A stretch of DNA of 64,000 bases, taken from Dorea longicatena. GTDB lineage: Bacteria; Bacillota; Clostridia; Lachnospirales; Lachnospiraceae. The first letter of the stretch is position 1. Every line of letters starts with the position of its first letter. Of this stretch, positions 25,384 through 34,837 are shown piece after piece. The translations under genes were made by a program, and so were the position numbers. The stretch lies in assembly GCF_025150085.1 (NCBI RefSeq), contig NZ_CP102280.1:2119001-2183000 (forward strand). Direction: 5' to 3'. The notes below the pieces were generated by a model, which saw only the letters and a program-made list of their open reading frames with translations, searched no databases and was not told the origin of the DNA.

Positions 25384-25418
25384 AAAGGCAAGTATCTTTT
25401 TTTGTGATACTTGCCTTT
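25384..25418. terminator. Terminator after the aldo/keto reductase remnant
   Basis: AAAGGCAAGTATC and GATACTTGCCTTT form a perfect 13-bp stem with a 9-nt loop; T-rich on the minus strand (TTTTTC) and usable on both. Confidence 0.8.
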
Positions 25419-25512
25419 CTGAAATATTAATTTTATCAACCAGATATTCTCCATCTGCTTTACTGTCTATTCATAATTTTCTCTATTTCTTCTCATCCAA
25501 CAACATCACACC

Positions 25513-25959
25513 TTACGCCGGATTCTTATCAATCGCACCAACAATCGGATGTGGTACATAACACTCTTCCAGATATGCAATGCCTTCTGCTGTCAGTCGA
25601 ACGTTCAATGCACCTGCCGCATCATCCAGATACTGCATCTTCGTTGCACCGATGATCGGCGAAGTAACACCTTTTGCCCACTGCCATGCGATTGCGATCT
25701 GCGACATCTTACACTGATACTTTTCTGCAAGTTCGTGTACGCGGGTGACAATCTTCATATCTGCGTCTTCCATACGGTCATATTTGCCAACCGCAACTCT
25801 GTCCGTTCTTCCTCTTAAAGATTCGGATTTCCATGTCGGTCTTGCAAGGTGTCCTGCTACAAGCGGGCTATATGGCATCAGTGAGACATTCATCTGTTTA
25901 CAGATAGGAATCAATTCTCTTTCATCTTCACGGTACAGTAGATTATAATGATTCTCCAT
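25513..25959 (-). pseudogene. Aldo/keto reductase, C-terminal half only
   Basis: The frame from MENHYNLLYREDERELIPIC through LMPYSPLVAGHLARPTWKSE and IAWQWAKGVTSPIIGATKMQ to DKNPA matches the second half of a 310-residue aldo/keto reductase. The N-terminal half with the catalytic Asp, Tyr, Lys and His is missing. A terminator lies directly upstream, so there is no obvious promoter. Confidence 0.8.
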
Positions 25960-25978
25960 TACAGACTTGCAAATGCAT

Positions 25979-26013
25979 AGAAAAAAGCGGATCATCTACC
26001 GACAATCCACTTT
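25979..26013 (-). terminator. Terminator after the YbaK gene
   Basis: AAAGTGGAT and ATCCGCTTT form a short stem with one mismatch, followed on the minus strand by TTTTTTC. It is 11 nt past the YbaK stop. Confidence 0.7.
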
Positions 26014-26023
26014 CTCTCTTTCT

Positions 26024-26491
26024 TTACATTTCTTTACATACATCAATCCATCCACATGCCCCGGCAACGTCTTCCAGTTCTGCAATCGTAAGTCTAACTG
26101 CACTGTGGTCATTACCAGCTGCAGGATATACCGTCTCAAAACGTTTCAGAGACTCATCTAGATAAACTTTAATTCCATCTTTAATTCCAAATGGACACAC
26201 ACCGCCCGGGGCATGTCCGATATATTCTTCTACTTCATCGAATGGAATCATCTTCGCCTTCACATGAAACTGATCCTTATATTTACGATTATCAACCTTC
26301 GCCGTTCCCTCTGTCAAGATCAGGATTGGTTCTCCATCAACCAGAAATGACATCGTCTTTGCGATCATTCCCTGCTCTACACCGAGAGCTTCTGCTGCAA
26401 GCTGTACCGTCGCACTTGATTCTTCCAGTTCAATCACGTGATCTGCATAACCTTTTTCTTCCAGATATTTCTTTGCTCTTTCTAATGACAT
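26024..26491 (-). CDS. YbaK/EbsC family aminoacyl-tRNA deacylase
   Basis: A 155-residue single-domain editing protein of the YbaK/ProX family, which removes wrongly attached amino acids from tRNA (for example Cys or Ala from tRNA-Pro). Diagnostic parts are GVEQGMIAKTMSFLVDGEPI with the conserved Lys, KVDNRKYKDQF, and HAPGGVCPFGIKDGIKVYLD with the GGVCPFG loop. It is complete and transcribed alone. The specific mischarged tRNA cannot be read from the sequence. Confidence 0.93.
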   Translation of the reverse strand: MSLERAKKYLEEKGYADHVIELEESSATVQLAAEALGVEQGMIAKTMSFLVDGEPILILTEGTAKVDNRKYKDQFHVKAKMIPFDEVEEYIGHAPGGVCPFGIKDGIKVYLDESLKRFETVYPAAGNDHSAVRLTIAELEDVAGACGWIDVCKEM

Positions 26492-26541
26492 GATCCATAT
26501 CTTCCTTCCTGCATCTATACTTTCTTTTTATTATACTACTT

Positions 26542-27897
26542 CTATACTGCTTCTTCATTCCTTTTTATATCGGTTAATTCACTCCACAACTCATGTTTCA
26601 GCAGGATAGCAGCTATCAATGCTGTCAGGAAATCAGAAACAGCCTGTGCTGCCAACACACCATGATATCCGATCATATGCGAAGCAATAACGATCACAAT
26701 TCCATAGATCACACCCTGACGGCTGACTGATAACAAGAATGCTCCCATTGCTTTTCCCGCCGACTGGAATACACAGGTCGTAACCAGAACGACTGCCATA
26801 AACATCATTCCTGCTTGCTGAAGACGTAACATCAGCACACCCGAATCTACAATCTCCTGTGTCTTCATGAATACACGGATCAAGGGTCTTGCACCGGCGG
26901 ATAAGATTACTGCCAGTATAACTGCCAGACCACATTCGAATTTATAACAGAATGCGAGAATCTCTTTCAGACGTTTCTTATTCCTTGCCCCATAATTATA
27001 ACCAACCAACGGTTGACATCCGAACGCAAATCCAACCAGAATCAACGCCGCGATCATATTTACTTTCATCACGATTCCCATCGCCGCAACTTTATTGTTT
27101 CCATATACAAGCAGACTCCTGTTTGTAACAGTAACTGCAAAGCTCTGCATAAAGTTCGTGATCGATGCAGGAATTCCGATTGCCAGGATCTGTCTGAATT
27201 CTTGCATGTTAATATGCATATGTCCCGGATCAATCGACAGCTTTTTACTCTTTTTCAAATATATCCACACATAATAAGCGTCCGTCGCAATATACCCGAT
27301 GATTGTTGCAATCGCGGCTCCGCCGGCTCCCATACCCAGTACCGAAATAAAAATAGGATCTAATATAATATTCACTACTGCACCAAGGACGGAACCTTCC
27401 ATGGATGCTTTCGAAAATCCTTCTGACCTGAGCTGGTTGTTCGGTGTAAATGATACAATAATAAATACAGAACCCAGCACCAGATATGTATAGTACTGTG
27501 ATGCATATTTGTAAGTATTTGCATCCGCTCCTAATAAATGCAGCATCGGTGCACGGAAGATCAGAAGTAATACTGTTACGATTACTCCGCAGATAATTGC
27601 TCCATAAAAACAGAAGGAACTGATGCGTTTTGCATCCTCATCTTTCCTCTGTCCGAATAATCTTGCGATCATGGAACTTCCACCCAGTCCGAAGATATCT
27701 CCAAGTGCGATCATAGCCGTGAACATCGGTGCTCCAAGTGACACACCTGCTACCAGATTCGTATTTCCCGTTCTTGCAATGAAGAATGTATCTACCATAT
27801 TATAGACCAGTGAAATGACCATACTGAATACCAGCGGTAATGCCATATTAAAATATGCCTTATGTACCGGTGCTTTTTCAAAAAGTTCGTTTTCCAT
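26542..27897 (-). CDS. MATE family efflux transporter 3
   Basis: A 451-residue MATE pump with 12 helices: ALPLVFSMVISLVYNMVDTF at residues about 18-37, NIILDPIFISVLGMGAGGAA in helix 5-6, and GIPASITNFMQSFAVTVTNR opening the second half. The start was set at MENELFEKAPV, 11 nt after GGAGG; the longer frame starts upstream without a site. It is the third of four MATE genes here and has no regulator next to it. Confidence 0.92.
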   Translation of the reverse strand: MENELFEKAPVHKAYFNMALPLVFSMVISLVYNMVDTFFIARTGNTNLVAGVSLGAPMFTAMIALGDIFGLGGSSMIARLFGQRKDEDAKRISSFCFYGAIICGVIVTVLLLIFRAPMLHLLGADANTYKYASQYYTYLVLGSVFIIVSFTPNNQLRSEGFSKASMEGSVLGAVVNIILDPIFISVLGMGAGGAAIATIIGYIATDAYYVWIYLKKSKKLSIDPGHMHINMQEFRQILAIGIPASITNFMQSFAVTVTNRSLLVYGNNKVAAMGIVMKVNMIAALILVGFAFGCQPLVGYNYGARNKKRLKEILAFCYKFECGLAVILAVILSAGARPLIRVFMKTQEIVDSGVLMLRLQQAGMMFMAVVLVTTCVFQSAGKAMGAFLLSVSRQGVIYGIVIVIASHMIGYHGVLAAQAVSDFLTALIAAILLKHELWSELTDIKRNEEAV

Positions 27898-28164
27898 ATA
27901 TCTGTAAACCTCCACTATGATTTTATCTGAAATATTCCATTTCTTAATTATTGTTTTTTGAACTGTATCGGTTATTTTACAACAAACTTTCTGTTTTGTC
28001 ACAGGAATATTTCCATATTTTATTGTATATTTTTTCATATATATCTGTATATTTCCAGCTGACCGCAGAACCCGATATCCACATTTTCATTTCTTATCCA
28101 GCTTATTATCTGTAGAATTTCTTACCGGCATCTTCTTTTGCAGCTTCTTTCAAGCGACCAACGG

Positions 28165-28212
28165 CAAAAAAAGCCTTGGATCCGGCACAATAATCCACCG
28201 GATTCAAAGCTT
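28165..28212 (-). terminator. Terminator after the EamA remnant
   Basis: AAGCTTTGAATCCGG and CCGGATCCAAGGCTT pair with two mismatches on the minus strand, followed by TTTTTTT. A 35-codon open frame also crosses it but has no start. Confidence 0.75.
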
Positions 28213-28223
28213 CTTATAATCTT

Positions 28224-28520
28224 TTATTTTTTCTGATTAATTTTCTTCTGCGATACGATCAGTCCCAGCAGAATTAACAGAGCTCCCGTCACAGATACGA
28301 ACGTCATCTTCTCATGCAGTATCACCACAGATAGCACAACCGTCACATCCCATGACACCCCTTGCCACATCAGAACCGGAATCAGGAATAACATTCCGTA
28401 AAAATAGATTCTCCTGGTCACCGCTGCCGTCGGATAATCCCATTCACCGATTTTCTTGATGATTGCGGAATAGAAGCCCCAGGAAATCATAGCCGTAAAT
28501 GCCAACATATCTCCCTTCAT
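28224..28520 (-). pseudogene. EamA/DMT transporter with a large internal deletion
   Basis: From MKGDMLAFTAMISWGFYSAI, the frame reads one helix region of a drug/metabolite transporter, then KKIGEWDYPTAAVTRRIYFY and LFLIPVLMWQGVSWDV. It jumps directly to the final helices VVLSVVILHEKMTFVSVTG, LLILLGLIVSQ. The 100-residue protein lacks most of the ten helices, so it is a fused N- and C-terminal remnant. An open frame also crosses the tRNA upstream, but that part is not protein. Confidence 0.75.
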
Positions 28521-28538
28521 AAAAAAGGGTAGCAAAAA

Positions 28539-28609
28539 AGCGGGTGATGGGAATCGAACCCACGTATCCAGCTTGGAAGGCTGGTGTTCTACCATTGAAC
28601 TACACCCGC
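28539..28609 (-). tRNA. tRNA-Gly (TCC)
   Basis: 71 nt; acceptor GCGGGTG/CACCCGC, D arm GTTC-AATGGTA-GAAC, anticodon loop with TCC, T arm GTGGG-TTCGATT-CCCAT, discriminator T, no encoded CCA. Identical in sequence to the plus-strand copy at 39832-39902. Confidence 0.97.
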
Positions 28610-28626
28610 ATCAACAATGCTCATTT

Positions 28627-28655
28627 ATAATAGCATGATGTTTTCTAAAATGCAA
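28627..28655 (-). promoter_or_regulatory. Promoter of tRNA-Gly (minus strand)
   Basis: TTGCAT (28650-28655), 17-bp spacer, TATTAT (28627-28632), ending about 18 bp before the tRNA. Confidence 0.7.
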
Positions 28656-28736
28656 GCACTTTTTAAATTTTTTTAATTTTTTTGACACTTAACTCAATTT
28701 CACATCTACAAGACCTGCCACTACTAATTCTCCTAT

Positions 28737-28764
28737 TTGCAATATTTTTTCAAAGTGCTACAAT
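28737..28764 (+). promoter_or_regulatory. Promoter of the membrane protein at 28805
   Basis: TTGCAA (28737-28742), 16-bp spacer, TACAAT (28759-28764) with a TG extension. It leaves a leader of about 35 nt. Confidence 0.65.
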
Positions 28765-28804
28765 ATGTAACCGAAAAAATATTACATCAAAGAAGGTATA
28801 TGAT

Positions 28805-29590
28805 ATGTTCCAATATTATCTGATTCATTATTTTAACTTTAAGAATGCCGGAGGCTTCATGCTTGTCTCCCTGCTCTGCCTGATCGCAGTGCTTGCGATC
28901 GTTATTCTGGCAGCCAAGCTTAAGAAACACTATAAACTTAATACACAGGATCTGACGCCAAAACAGATCCGGAAGCTGAACCATATCCACAAAGTAAAAG
29001 AAATCTCGCTTATTGAAAGCTTTTATGAGATGGTATTTTCCAGTACTTCGGTACTGTTGTTCCTGTCTCTTTATTATATTATCGATGAGCGGATCCCACA
29101 GGCTGCCTTTTACTGGCAGAAATACCAGAACATTATCTTACTTTTATTTCTGGTATTTTCTGTATTTATGACAAACTGGTTCGATATCCTGTTCGTTCCG
29201 TTAACTGCAATTCCGACCAGACAAAAGGCGTCCGTGCGGCTGATCTCTGCCTTTTATATTATTCTGATCTTATTATATATCAAGTTCATCTACCATGATT
29301 CGAACTATGATTCACTGATCATGTATTTTATCACACTGGCAGTCGGCCGTTTCCTGTACTTTGATTCTACACTTGAAGATATCAAAGAAACACTGCAAGG
29401 TGTCGCAAGAAATCTGCCGCTTCTGGTACTGATGGGAAGTTATTCCGCCATCGTATGCTGGTATGGATTCCACTGTGGATTCCTGTTGACTTCCAACGGT
29501 GTGATCCTTAGTACGCTACTGGCGCATCTTTTTATGGATGTATCGATTTTTGTGCTGGATAAAACGCAGTTGGTGAAATTATTTATTTAA
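28805..29590 (+). CDS. Polytopic membrane protein of unknown function
   Basis: A 261-residue membrane protein with about seven helices (residues about 15-37, 72-90, 103-125, 145-165, 170-190, 210-230, 235-255), separated by a Lys-rich segment (LKKHYKLNTQDLTPKQIRKL). I do not recognise the family. The start was set at MFQYYLIHYF, after GAAGG; a frame reaching back to 28682 would start before the promoter. Its stop is 1 nt from the stop of the convergent ABC permease, with no terminator visible between them. Confidence 0.8.
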   Translation: MFQYYLIHYFNFKNAGGFMLVSLLCLIAVLAIVILAAKLKKHYKLNTQDLTPKQIRKLNHIHKVKEISLIESFYEMVFSSTSVLLFLSLYYIIDERIPQAAFYWQKYQNIILLLFLVFSVFMTNWFDILFVPLTAIPTRQKASVRLISAFYIILILLYIKFIYHDSNYDSLIMYFITLAVGRFLYFDSTLEDIKETLQGVARNLPLLVLMGSYSAIVCWYGFHCGFLLTSNGVILSTLLAHLFMDVSIFVLDKTQLVKLFI

Positions 29591-29591
29591 C

Positions 29592-32405
29592 CTACTTTTT
29601 CAATATAAGCAGGTTACAAATTATAACGCACATTATTTCCATAATTACAATACTTCCTGCAATCGCTCCTACCGGATAATGAAAGGTAAAATAAGAAAGC
29701 TGTTTTCTCATATAAACGTTGATTCCTTTTAGTATGATTGATCCAACTGACGCTACAAGGCCTGCGATAAGCAGTACATAATAGCTGCCTTCCAGTAATA
29801 ACAGCTTTCTTTCCTGCCGGCGTGTCATTCCAATCTTTCTCATAATCTCCAGTTCTTTTTTCCTGCCCACAATTCCTGTAAACATAGTATTAAAATAATT
29901 AACCAGTCCGACACACAATAATATTACACTGATACTTCCGAACATAATTCTGTTTCCCCGGATGTAGTCTGCATTTTTCTGCATAAGATCTGATCTTGCA
30001 ATGTAAAAAATGCCTGCTTCTCCTTCTCCGTCCAGGCTTGTCTGTGTATTGCTTTTCCGCCGCTGATTTTCTGCCGAAAGAATCTTCTGGATTTCATACA
30101 TGATCTTTTTTTCTTTCTTTTTCTCTACGTTTAATTCCATGCAAAATGTCTTTCTCTTCGTAGGTAAACGGTTAAATCCTTTTTCACTGACCAGATAATA
30201 GATATCTCCTTCTGCACCATGCCAGGTCTGGTGGATCTCCGGGAAGTCATCTGCCTGATTATCCAGATAGCCGCTTAACGTATATTCTGTAGACGGCGTT
30301 TCTGCTTTTATTATCTCATCTTCCTTGTCTCTTTCTTTGTCCGTCATGGAATTCCACCGGATACACGTTTCTTTATTCTTTAAAGGAGATAAACATACCG
30401 TTTCTCCCACTGCTTTTTCTGCCTGTCTTCCCTGCTTTTGTGACAACTTATGATCATGGATGATCATTACCCCTGTTCCGTTTTCCAGACTGTCCATATC
30501 AACTTTTAACTTGTTTTTCTCTACATAAGTTTTTAATGCTTTTAATTCATTTTCACTGACAATCTGAACAGTATCGGCATCCAGTCCTTCGATCATCTTT
30601 GCCCCGGATTCATAATCAGTACTGCTTTCTTCTGCATATTCCACATTTTTTCCCAGATAAGTATCCTTTTCCAGTGGACGTACTCCATCTCTGGATATAC
30701 TGGAAAGCATATAGGCTCCTTCGGTTATATAAGATTTCTTTTTCTTCACACCGTCAAGATTCCACAAGCGGTTCCGCACCTTTTCGGATATCGGTGAAAA
30801 TTCATCATATTCATTGTCATATAAGAGTTCGAAACTATCTCCTTCTGATTTCAGTGGATCTTGATCCGGCGACTGTGTCTGATATTCTGTCCCGCTTCCC
30901 TCTTTTTGTGCAAACTCACTGAATTCCCCTGCGATCAGGAAATCCGGTCTCTGATTAATGATATTCGCATAATCACTTCCATCTGTGATCACCATGACAA
31001 TCAGGAACATTTCTATTCCGAGGAACAATGAACTAACTGTAATGACAAATCCCTGCCTGTATCTTGTGACGTTCTTCCATGCCATAAAGCACAGTTCCTG
31101 TGTTTCGCTTCTTTTTTTCTTGTTTAAGACTGCTCCTTTATCTGCATGACCTGCTTTTCCATGCTGTTGTTTCTTGCTTCCCTTCTGCTCCGTGTAATGC
31201 ATTCCCTCTATACAGGTTCTGTTTACAGTCTGCCAGATCACCTGTTCCGATGCACCCAAGATTACCAACAACGTGAAGACTACCGCTAACAACAAGATTT
31301 CCACCCGAAAGATCTGCAGTTCTTCTGCGCCTCCATATCCATTCAGATACTGTCTGCCCAATAGTTGCGGTATCAGATATCGCAATAACACAACCGACAA
31401 ACCTATACCTGCAATACCTCCCGGCACTATCGTCCGCATGATCTGCCGGATATAGATCTTACGGAGCTGCTTTTTCGTTGTACCGATCGTATGGAGCAGC
31501 GCCATCTGACGGATATCGCCTGCCATGGAGATCTGCATCACATTGTAGACAAGCAAAAACATTCCACAGATAATCACAACTGCCTCCACTGCTGCCATCC
31601 CGTAACTTCCTGTCACCTCTTTTACAGCCCGATTCTTCGCTGTATCTGTCGCAATGATCTGTTGGGAATTGTCTTTCATCGGCACATCTTCATATAATTT
31701 TTCTTCTGTATCTTTCCAGTCCATGTCATTCGCCGGACAGATCAGAATATCCGAACCATCTTTAATATCATAACCCCAGTCCTTCAGTTTCTTTTCTGAC
31801 ACATATCCGATTGCTTTGCTTCTTCCATTATCTTCTGTATAAGCACTGTACCAGCCTGATAATTTGAACTCTTCTTTTTCTGTCTGAAAAAAGCTGATCG
31901 ATATATCAAGTGCTATCTTCATCCCTCTTTTCGGATTATCAATTCCAAGCTTTTTTAATGTCTTTACCGGAAGCATGATTTCCTGCTGCTTTTTGGGATA
32001 GGTTCCATGGACACCGGTATAGGCGGGCTTCATCATCTTTTCCCATGCAGTCTGATCCAGCACTTGTATGGAACAGATAGATTCTTTCTTTCCGGATTCT
32101 GTGGCTTCACCCATTTTCATTCTTCTTCCGATTTCTCTTACATATCCTAAGGAACGTGCTTTTTCATATTGCTGCTTTGTTCCCTCTTCTATGTAAGTGG
32201 ATGCCGTTGTTCCATCCATCCGAATATTTTTCGTATATTCTGCATTTATTTTTCCGTAAGCCGTTCCAAAGACAAATGTCAGTGTAAGAATACATAAAAC
32301 GACTGCTCCCATAAGAATCCGGTTTCTGCTTTTATTACATTTTCTGATAGCTTCCGAAAGCAGCCGGATCACGTTCGTATTATTGTTCGGTGTAAATCCA
32401 TTCAT
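29592..32405 (-). CDS. Large FtsX/MacB-type ABC permease
   Basis: A 937-residue permease. One helix near residues 32-52 is followed by an extracytoplasmic domain, then helices near 275-295, 325-345, 365-385 and 455-475 in FtsX arrangement. A second large outside domain (about 480-815) and three C-terminal helices follow (IMFGSISVILLCVGLVNYFN, YYVLLIAGLVASVGSIILKG, VGAIAGSIVIMEIMCVIICN). The start was set at MNGFTPNNN, after GGAGG and 4 nt past the ATPase stop. With the ATPase and the two-component pair upstream it resembles peptide-antibiotic resistance exporters; it is longer than BceB. Confidence 0.88.
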   Translation of the reverse strand: MNGFTPNNNTNVIRLLSEAIRKCNKSRNRILMGAVVLCILTLTFVFGTAYGKINAEYTKNIRMDGTTASTYIEEGTKQQYEKARSLGYVREIGRRMKMGEATESGKKESICSIQVLDQTAWEKMMKPAYTGVHGTYPKKQQEIMLPVKTLKKLGIDNPKRGMKIALDISISFFQTEKEEFKLSGWYSAYTEDNGRSKAIGYVSEKKLKDWGYDIKDGSDILICPANDMDWKDTEEKLYEDVPMKDNSQQIIATDTAKNRAVKEVTGSYGMAAVEAVVIICGMFLLVYNVMQISMAGDIRQMALLHTIGTTKKQLRKIYIRQIMRTIVPGGIAGIGLSVVLLRYLIPQLLGRQYLNGYGGAEELQIFRVEILLLAVVFTLLVILGASEQVIWQTVNRTCIEGMHYTEQKGSKKQQHGKAGHADKGAVLNKKKRSETQELCFMAWKNVTRYRQGFVITVSSLFLGIEMFLIVMVITDGSDYANIINQRPDFLIAGEFSEFAQKEGSGTEYQTQSPDQDPLKSEGDSFELLYDNEYDEFSPISEKVRNRLWNLDGVKKKKSYITEGAYMLSSISRDGVRPLEKDTYLGKNVEYAEESSTDYESGAKMIEGLDADTVQIVSENELKALKTYVEKNKLKVDMDSLENGTGVMIIHDHKLSQKQGRQAEKAVGETVCLSPLKNKETCIRWNSMTDKERDKEDEIIKAETPSTEYTLSGYLDNQADDFPEIHQTWHGAEGDIYYLVSEKGFNRLPTKRKTFCMELNVEKKKEKKIMYEIQKILSAENQRRKSNTQTSLDGEGEAGIFYIARSDLMQKNADYIRGNRIMFGSISVILLCVGLVNYFNTMFTGIVGRKKELEIMRKIGMTRRQERKLLLLEGSYYVLLIAGLVASVGSIILKGINVYMRKQLSYFTFHYPVGAIAGSIVIMEIMCVIICNLLILKK

Positions 32406-32409
32406 TTCA

Positions 32410-33084
32410 TTACACCTCCGCATTGTATAATTTCCCGTCTTCTACGCGCAGAATACGGTCTGCCATCTGTGCGATCGCTTCCTGATGGGTCACAACAATC
32501 ACCGTCTGGTGGAATCTTGCTGCACAAGTCTTCAACAATGAAATTACTTCCATACTTGTGACAGAGTCCAGATTTCCTGTTGGCTCGTCACACAAAAGTA
32601 CTGCCGGCTTTACCATTAACGCCCTTGCAATTGCCACTCGTTGTTGTTGTCCGCCGGACAGTTCTTCCGGGAGATTCTCTAACTTTTCTCCAATCTTTAA
32701 CGTTCTGACAATATCTTCCAGCAATTTTTCATCAATCTCTGCACCGTCCAGTCTGAGCGGAAGTACGATATTCTCATATACATTGATAACAGGGATCAGA
32801 TTATACTGTTGAAATACGAATCCGATATTCCTTCTCCTGAATATCGTGCGTTCATCTTCCGTCATATCTTTCAGACTGTTGCCGCGTATCCAGACGCCAC
32901 CTGCAGTGGGTTCATCCAGGCCGCCCAGGATCTGAAGTAATGTCGTCTTCCCGCTTCCTGATGTACCGATGATTGCCAGGAATTCCCCTTCTTCTACGGA
33001 CAGACTCACTCCGTCCAGCGCATGGACTTCGTAATTATCTGTCACATAATATTTCTTTAATCCTGCTGCTTTTATCATTTCCAT
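32410..33084 (-). CDS. ABC transporter ATPase (MacB/LolD/BceA type)
   Basis: A 224-residue ATPase: Walker A IIGTSGSGKTTLLQILGG (about 38-55), Q-loop FVFQQYNLIPVINVYENI, signature LSGGQQQRVAIARAL, Walker [14 protein letters not shown] and switch VVTHQEA. This subfamily pairs with FtsX-type permeases and drives mechanotransmission rather than ordinary transport. The permease gene starts 4 nt after its stop. The 91 nt between it and the kinase gene could hold an internal promoter. Confidence 0.95.
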   Translation of the reverse strand: MEMIKAAGLKKYYVTDNYEVHALDGVSLSVEEGEFLAIIGTSGSGKTTLLQILGGLDEPTAGGVWIRGNSLKDMTEDERTIFRRRNIGFVFQQYNLIPVINVYENIVLPLRLDGAEIDEKLLEDIVRTLKIGEKLENLPEELSGGQQQRVAIARALMVKPAVLLCDEPTGNLDSVTSMEVISLLKTCAARFHQTVIVVTHQEAIAQMADRILRVEDGKLYNAEV

Positions 33085-33175
33085 AAGATTTTTTCTCCTT
33101 GCTTATAATTGTGTCCGTTTCGTATCGGAACTTTCACTTGTCTCATACAGCATACAGGACAAATCTAACAAACTT

Positions 33176-34117
33176 CTAACAGACTGGAAGATTTATCTCG
33201 ATCATCAGACCTTTTTCCGAATATCTGTTTTTTGCAATCATAAATCCGCCATGAAGGCCGATAATTTTTCTCGCCAGATAAAGTCCGATTCCATAACCTT
33301 TCTGTGTGGTCACGTTCTTTCCTCTGTAGAATCTCTGGAAAATCTTATGCTCTTCTCCCTTTTCAATTCCAAGCCCATTATCTTTTACAGTAATCTTTGC
33401 ATGCATTTCATTCTTCTGGATTCTCATTTCTATGATTCCGCCAGGCCGGCTGTATTTCACGGCATTATCCAGAACATTATCGATTGCTTCCCCAATCCAG
33501 TTGGCATCATGCGGACAGTTGACTTCTTGCGGCAGCTCTATCCTAAATGCAATCCGTTTTTCTTCTGCCTGCTTTTGAATTCTTCCAAGACAGTTTCTCA
33601 CGGTCTTTAACAGATCTGTCTCTTCTTTCCGTATCTGAATCATGTTCTGCTCAAGTCTGGACATCTTCACGAATCCTTCTGTCAGGAATTCCAGTTGTTG
33701 TTCTCCGGATCTCATTGCATTTAGATAGTTATCCACATTTTCATCCGTCTTCGTCCTGGTTTTACTCCATTCTTCCTCTAATAATTCCTGATATGTCCTG
33801 ATATTGGCAAGGGGTGTCCGCATCTGGTGTGCAATCTCTGAAATCAGCTTCTGGATCTCATCTTTACTCTTCTCCGCAGCTTCTGTCCGTCCATTTAACA
33901 TTTCCTGGATCCTTACCAGTCTGGATTCCAGTCTTGCATATAATGTCTCTTCTCCTGCTTTTGTTTCCCGGATCTTTTCCTCTCGCAATATCTTTTCCAT
34001 ACATTCTGCCAATAACTTAAGTTCTTTCTGTCTGCATTTTCCCTGATAAACATATATGGCAGTTCCACCCAGAATTACTCCTGCCGTTACTGCCACTACG
34101 ATTATTATGATATTCAT
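33176..34117 (-). CDS. Membrane sensor histidine kinase
   Basis: A 313-residue kinase with a single N-terminal helix (about 2-23), a coiled linker, the phosphorylated His in ISEIAHQMRTPLANIRTYQE (about 90-110), and the HATPase domain: N-box DNVLDNAVKYS, G1 VKDNGLGIEKG, F-box IFQRFYRGK and G2 GYGIGLYLARKI. It lacks an extracellular sensor domain, so it may sense through the membrane or through the adjoining ABC exporter, as in Bce modules. It follows the regulator gene after 36 nt. Confidence 0.94.
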   Translation of the reverse strand: MNIIIIVVAVTAGVILGGTAIYVYQGKCRQKELKLLAECMEKILREEKIRETKAGEETLYARLESRLVRIQEMLNGRTEAAEKSKDEIQKLISEIAHQMRTPLANIRTYQELLEEEWSKTRTKTDENVDNYLNAMRSGEQQLEFLTEGFVKMSRLEQNMIQIRKEETDLLKTVRNCLGRIQKQAEEKRIAFRIELPQEVNCPHDANWIGEAIDNVLDNAVKYSRPGGIIEMRIQKNEMHAKITVKDNGLGIEKGEEHKIFQRFYRGKNVTTQKGYGIGLYLARKIIGLHGGFMIAKNRYSEKGLMIEINLPVC

Positions 34118-34153
34118 TCTTTTCTCTTCCTTTTTGTATCTGCCATTACTTTT

Positions 34154-34819
34154 TCAGACGCACTCCAGCTTGTATCCCAATCCAAATACATTTTTCAGAT
34201 ATATCGGTGATCCTGCATCTGTTTCTATCTTTTTCCGCAGCCGGTTGATCGTAACACTGACGGTATTATCCACTACAAACTGGCCATCCAGTCCCCATAC
34301 ATATTCCAGGATATTTTCTTTCGTCAGTACATTTCCCTGATTGTACATCAGATATTCCAGTAACTGATATTCTCTGGCTGTAAGGATAATTTCCTTTTCG
34401 TTCTTGTATACTTGCTTCTTATCAGGAAATAATATTATTTCTCCGCATGCCAGTTGTTTTTCTCTGTTGTTCCGTCCGATCACTGCCTCTATGCGCTTTA
34501 GAAGCACTTTCATGGAAAATGGTTTTACCACATAATCGTCTGCTCCTGTGTCAAATGCTGTCAACATATCCGTTTCTTCGTCTCTTGCTGTCAGGAAAAT
34601 GGCCGGTATCTCTGCCTTTTCCCGGATCTTTTTGTAACATGCAAGTCCATTGCCGTCCGGAAGTCCAATGTCAATGAGAAGAAGGCTCTCACTGCCTGTA
34701 ATTGTAGTAAGAGCCTCTTGTTTTGTGTATGCGGATACGGTCTGATAGCCTGCGTTTTGCAGTGCTGTTTTGAGTGCCTGATGTAATAATGTGTCGTCTT
34801 CTATAATTCCGATCGTCAT
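34154..34819 (-). CDS. OmpR-family response regulator
   Basis: A 221-residue regulator. The receiver has acidic IIEDD (7-11), the phospho-acceptor Asp in LLLIDIGLPDGNG (about 51), Thr in IFLTARDEE and Lys in DDYVVKPFSM. The C-terminal winged helix contains LTAREYQLLEYLMYNQGNVL and VSVTINRLRKKIE. It starts 18 nt after the MATE gene and precedes its kinase, so it probably controls this run of genes. Confidence 0.95.
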   Translation of the reverse strand: MTIGIIEDDTLLHQALKTALQNAGYQTVSAYTKQEALTTITGSESLLLIDIGLPDGNGLACYKKIREKAEIPAIFLTARDEETDMLTAFDTGADDYVVKPFSMKVLLKRIEAVIGRNNREKQLACGEIILFPDKKQVYKNEKEIILTAREYQLLEYLMYNQGNVLTKENILEYVWGLDGQFVVDNTVSVTINRLRKKIETDAGSPIYLKNVFGLGYKLECV

Positions 34820-34837
34820 ATATTTTCTCTCCGATCA

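Noticed and set aside
28105..28210. 35-codon frame ending KEDAGKKFYR after the EamA remnant
   Set aside because: It has no start and its upstream part is a good terminator hairpin with a T tract; no family recognised.
28539..28595. N-terminal extension of the EamA remnant (MVEHQPSKLDTW)
   Set aside because: These codons are the tRNA-Gly gene itself, so coding was set to begin at 28520.
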